This document shows positions 25,001 through 26,221 of a DNA stretch of 26,221 bases, in pieces. The stretch is from an uncultured Collinsella sp. (lineage in GTDB: Bacteria > Actinomycetota > Coriobacteriia > Coriobacteriales > Coriobacteriaceae). Both the position numbers and the translations under genes were made by a program. Positions within the stretch are counted from its first letter, which is position 1, and each line of letters opens with the position of its first letter. A model generated the notes under the pieces. It had not been told where the DNA came from. It did no database searches and worked only from the letters and a program-made list of their open reading frames with translations. The stretch lies in assembly GCA_900546455.1 (NCBI GenBank), contig URCS01000030.1, positions 1 through 26,221 of the forward strand. The letters run 5' to 3'.

Positions 25001-26221
25001 ATGGCAGGCAAGCCGCAAACACTAGCTACGACCTCGGCATTCGAGATCTTGGGCCCCGTCATGGTCGGCCCCAGCTCATCGCACACCGCCGGCGCCCTAC
25101 GCTGCGCCCAAGTTGCCGCCAGCCTGCTGGAAGGCCGCATCACCAAAGCCACCTTTGGCCTGTGGAACTCCTTCGCCCACACCTACCGCGGCCACGGCAC
25201 CGATCGTGCGCTCGTCGCGGGCATCCTAGGCCTCGACACCGATGACGAGAATATCAAGCAGGCCTTCGACCTCGCTCGCGAGCAGGGCCTCGAATATCAC
25301 TTTGACATCAAGGGCGACGACGCCTCCATCCACCCCAATACCGTCGACATTGACATGGTAGACGACACGGGCGCCACGGCACAGGTCCGCGGCGAAAGTC
25401 TGGGCGGTGGGAAGATGCGTATCAGCCGCATCAACGGCGTCGGCGTCGACATCTCGGGCATGTACTCCACGCTCTTCGTGGCGCACCAGGATGTTCCCGG
25501 CGTACTCGCCGCACTCACGAACTTACTCGCCTACGCCCATGTAAACATCGCGTTTTGCCGTACCTACCGCACCGAAGTGGGCGGCCAGGCCTACTCCGTC
25601 TTTGAGACCGACGGCGCGCCCGACGACACCGTTATCCCCATGCTACGCAAACTCGACAATGTCGATTACGCGACCTTTATCGAGCTCCCCGGTTCTGCCT
25701 CGTCGCTCTCCCCCGGTGTCTCGGCAAAGGAGATCTTCGACGACGGCGAGCAGCTGCTCGATGCGTGCGAGGAACTGGGACTCAGCATCGGTGCCGTCAT
25801 GGCCGTGCGCGAGGCGCGTCTGACCGGCGAGACCCACGCCGTCGCCGCCATGCGCCGCGTGCTCGACGTCATGCGCGAAGAGACCACAGCCCCTATCGCA
25901 AATCCGCAGCGCTCGCTCGGCGGACTTATCGGCGGCGAGGCCAAGCTCGTCGAAGCAACCCGCCGCAACGATTTGAGTGCAAGCCTGATGGGCGCCGTCC
26001 AGACCGACGCCGTTGCCCGCGCCATGGCCGTTCTCGAGCGCTCCGCTACCATGGGCGTGATCGTCGCCGCCCCCACGGCCGGCCCCGCGGGTGTTGTGCC
26101 CGGCTGCGTGCTGACGCTCGCCGATCACCTTCAGCTCGACGACGAGCAGGTCATGGACGCGCTCTACTGCGCAGCCGCCATCGGTCTCAACCTCACCACG
26201 AGCGCCTGCGTCGCCGGCGCC
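25001..26221 (+). CDS. sdaA: L-serine ammonia-lyase, one-chain beta-alpha form (3' end outside window)
   Basis: An iron-sulfur L-serine dehydratase that converts serine to pyruvate and ammonia. The frame is open for 407 codons to the window edge. Residues about 10-150 match the beta-chain domain (FEILGPVMVGPSSSHTAGAL). Residues about 155-215 form an ACT-like domain (VPGVLAALTNLLAYAHVNIA). From about residue 240 the alpha-chain domain follows, with MGVIVAAPTAGPAGVVPG and GLNLTTSACVAGA at the edge. Most cysteines of the 4Fe-4S cluster would lie beyond the window. AAGGAG lies 5 nt before the ATG. It is the only gene here after the metK terminator, so it has its own promoter or is expressed through the palindromic element. 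Confidence 0.93.
   Translation, partial: MAGKPQTLATTSAFEILGPVMVGPSSSHTAGALRCAQVAASLLEGRITKATFGLWNSFAHTYRGHGTDRALVAGILGLDTDDENIKQAFDLAREQGLEYHFDIKGDDASIHPNTVDIDMVDDTGATAQVRGESLGGGKMRISRINGVGVDISGMYSTLFVAHQDVPGVLAALTNLLAYAHVNIAFCRTYRTEVGGQAYSVFETDGAPDDTVIPMLRKLDNVDYATFIELPGSASSLSPGVSAKEIFDDGEQLLDACEELGLSIGAVMAVREARLTGETHAVAAMRRVLDVMREETTAPIANPQRSLGGLIGGEAKLVEATRRNDLSASLMGAVQTDAVARAMAVLERSATMGVIVAAPTAGPAGVVPGCVLTLADHLQLDDEQVMDALYCAAAIGLNLTTSACVAGA

Overview
This 26.2 kb GC-rich window looks chromosomal and comes from a Gram-positive actinobacterium of the class Coriobacteriia, most likely Collinsella or a close relative. That assignment is inferred from protein flavour and from the combination of a glgC/glgD glycogen cluster with a gltX-priA-def-fmt-rsmB block; no rRNA marker is present.

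Layout. (1) 1-660: the 5' part of an IS110-family transposase (minus strand, cut by the window edge), its non-coding upstream flank, and an isolated 18-bp perfect hairpin. (2) 661-2001, minus strand: thiamine pyrophosphokinase and a HAD phosphatase, divergent from the next block. (3) 2333-11855, plus strand: a complete glycogen cluster, glgB-glgP-glgC-glgD-glgA, closed by a terminator. (4) 12074-15370: a large GH13 + GH77 fusion enzyme for maltodextrin and glycogen breakdown, followed by a small FmdB-type zinc-ribbon protein. (5) 15837-23090, minus strand: gltX, priA, def, fmt and rsmB (translation, replication restart, protein maturation). (6) 23409-26221, plus strand: metK and the start of a one-chain L-serine dehydratase, which runs off the window.

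How the genes fit together. GlgC/GlgD make ADP-glucose, GlgA polymerises it, GlgB branches it and GlgP releases glucose-1-phosphate. The GH13/GH77 fusion can trim and disproportionate the resulting oligosaccharides. Half-sites of the form GGTAAAAC occur before both glgB and the fusion gene, so one LacI-type regulator may control synthesis and breakdown together. GlgB and GlgA both carry unusual Lys/Ala-rich, histone-H1-like C-terminal tails.

The most striking unexplained feature is a set of long palindromic elements between housekeeping genes. Two of them (18371-18508 and 24857-24977) share a nearly identical core of about 53 nt. Their outer stems have diverged, but every difference inside the 26 bp shared by both is compensated on the other arm: ten double changes, plus one in the inner stem. 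This indicates a conserved folded DNA or RNA element of unknown function. Other palindromes lie at 579-627, 15764-15830 and 23171-23303. No tRNA, rRNA or CRISPR array was seen.
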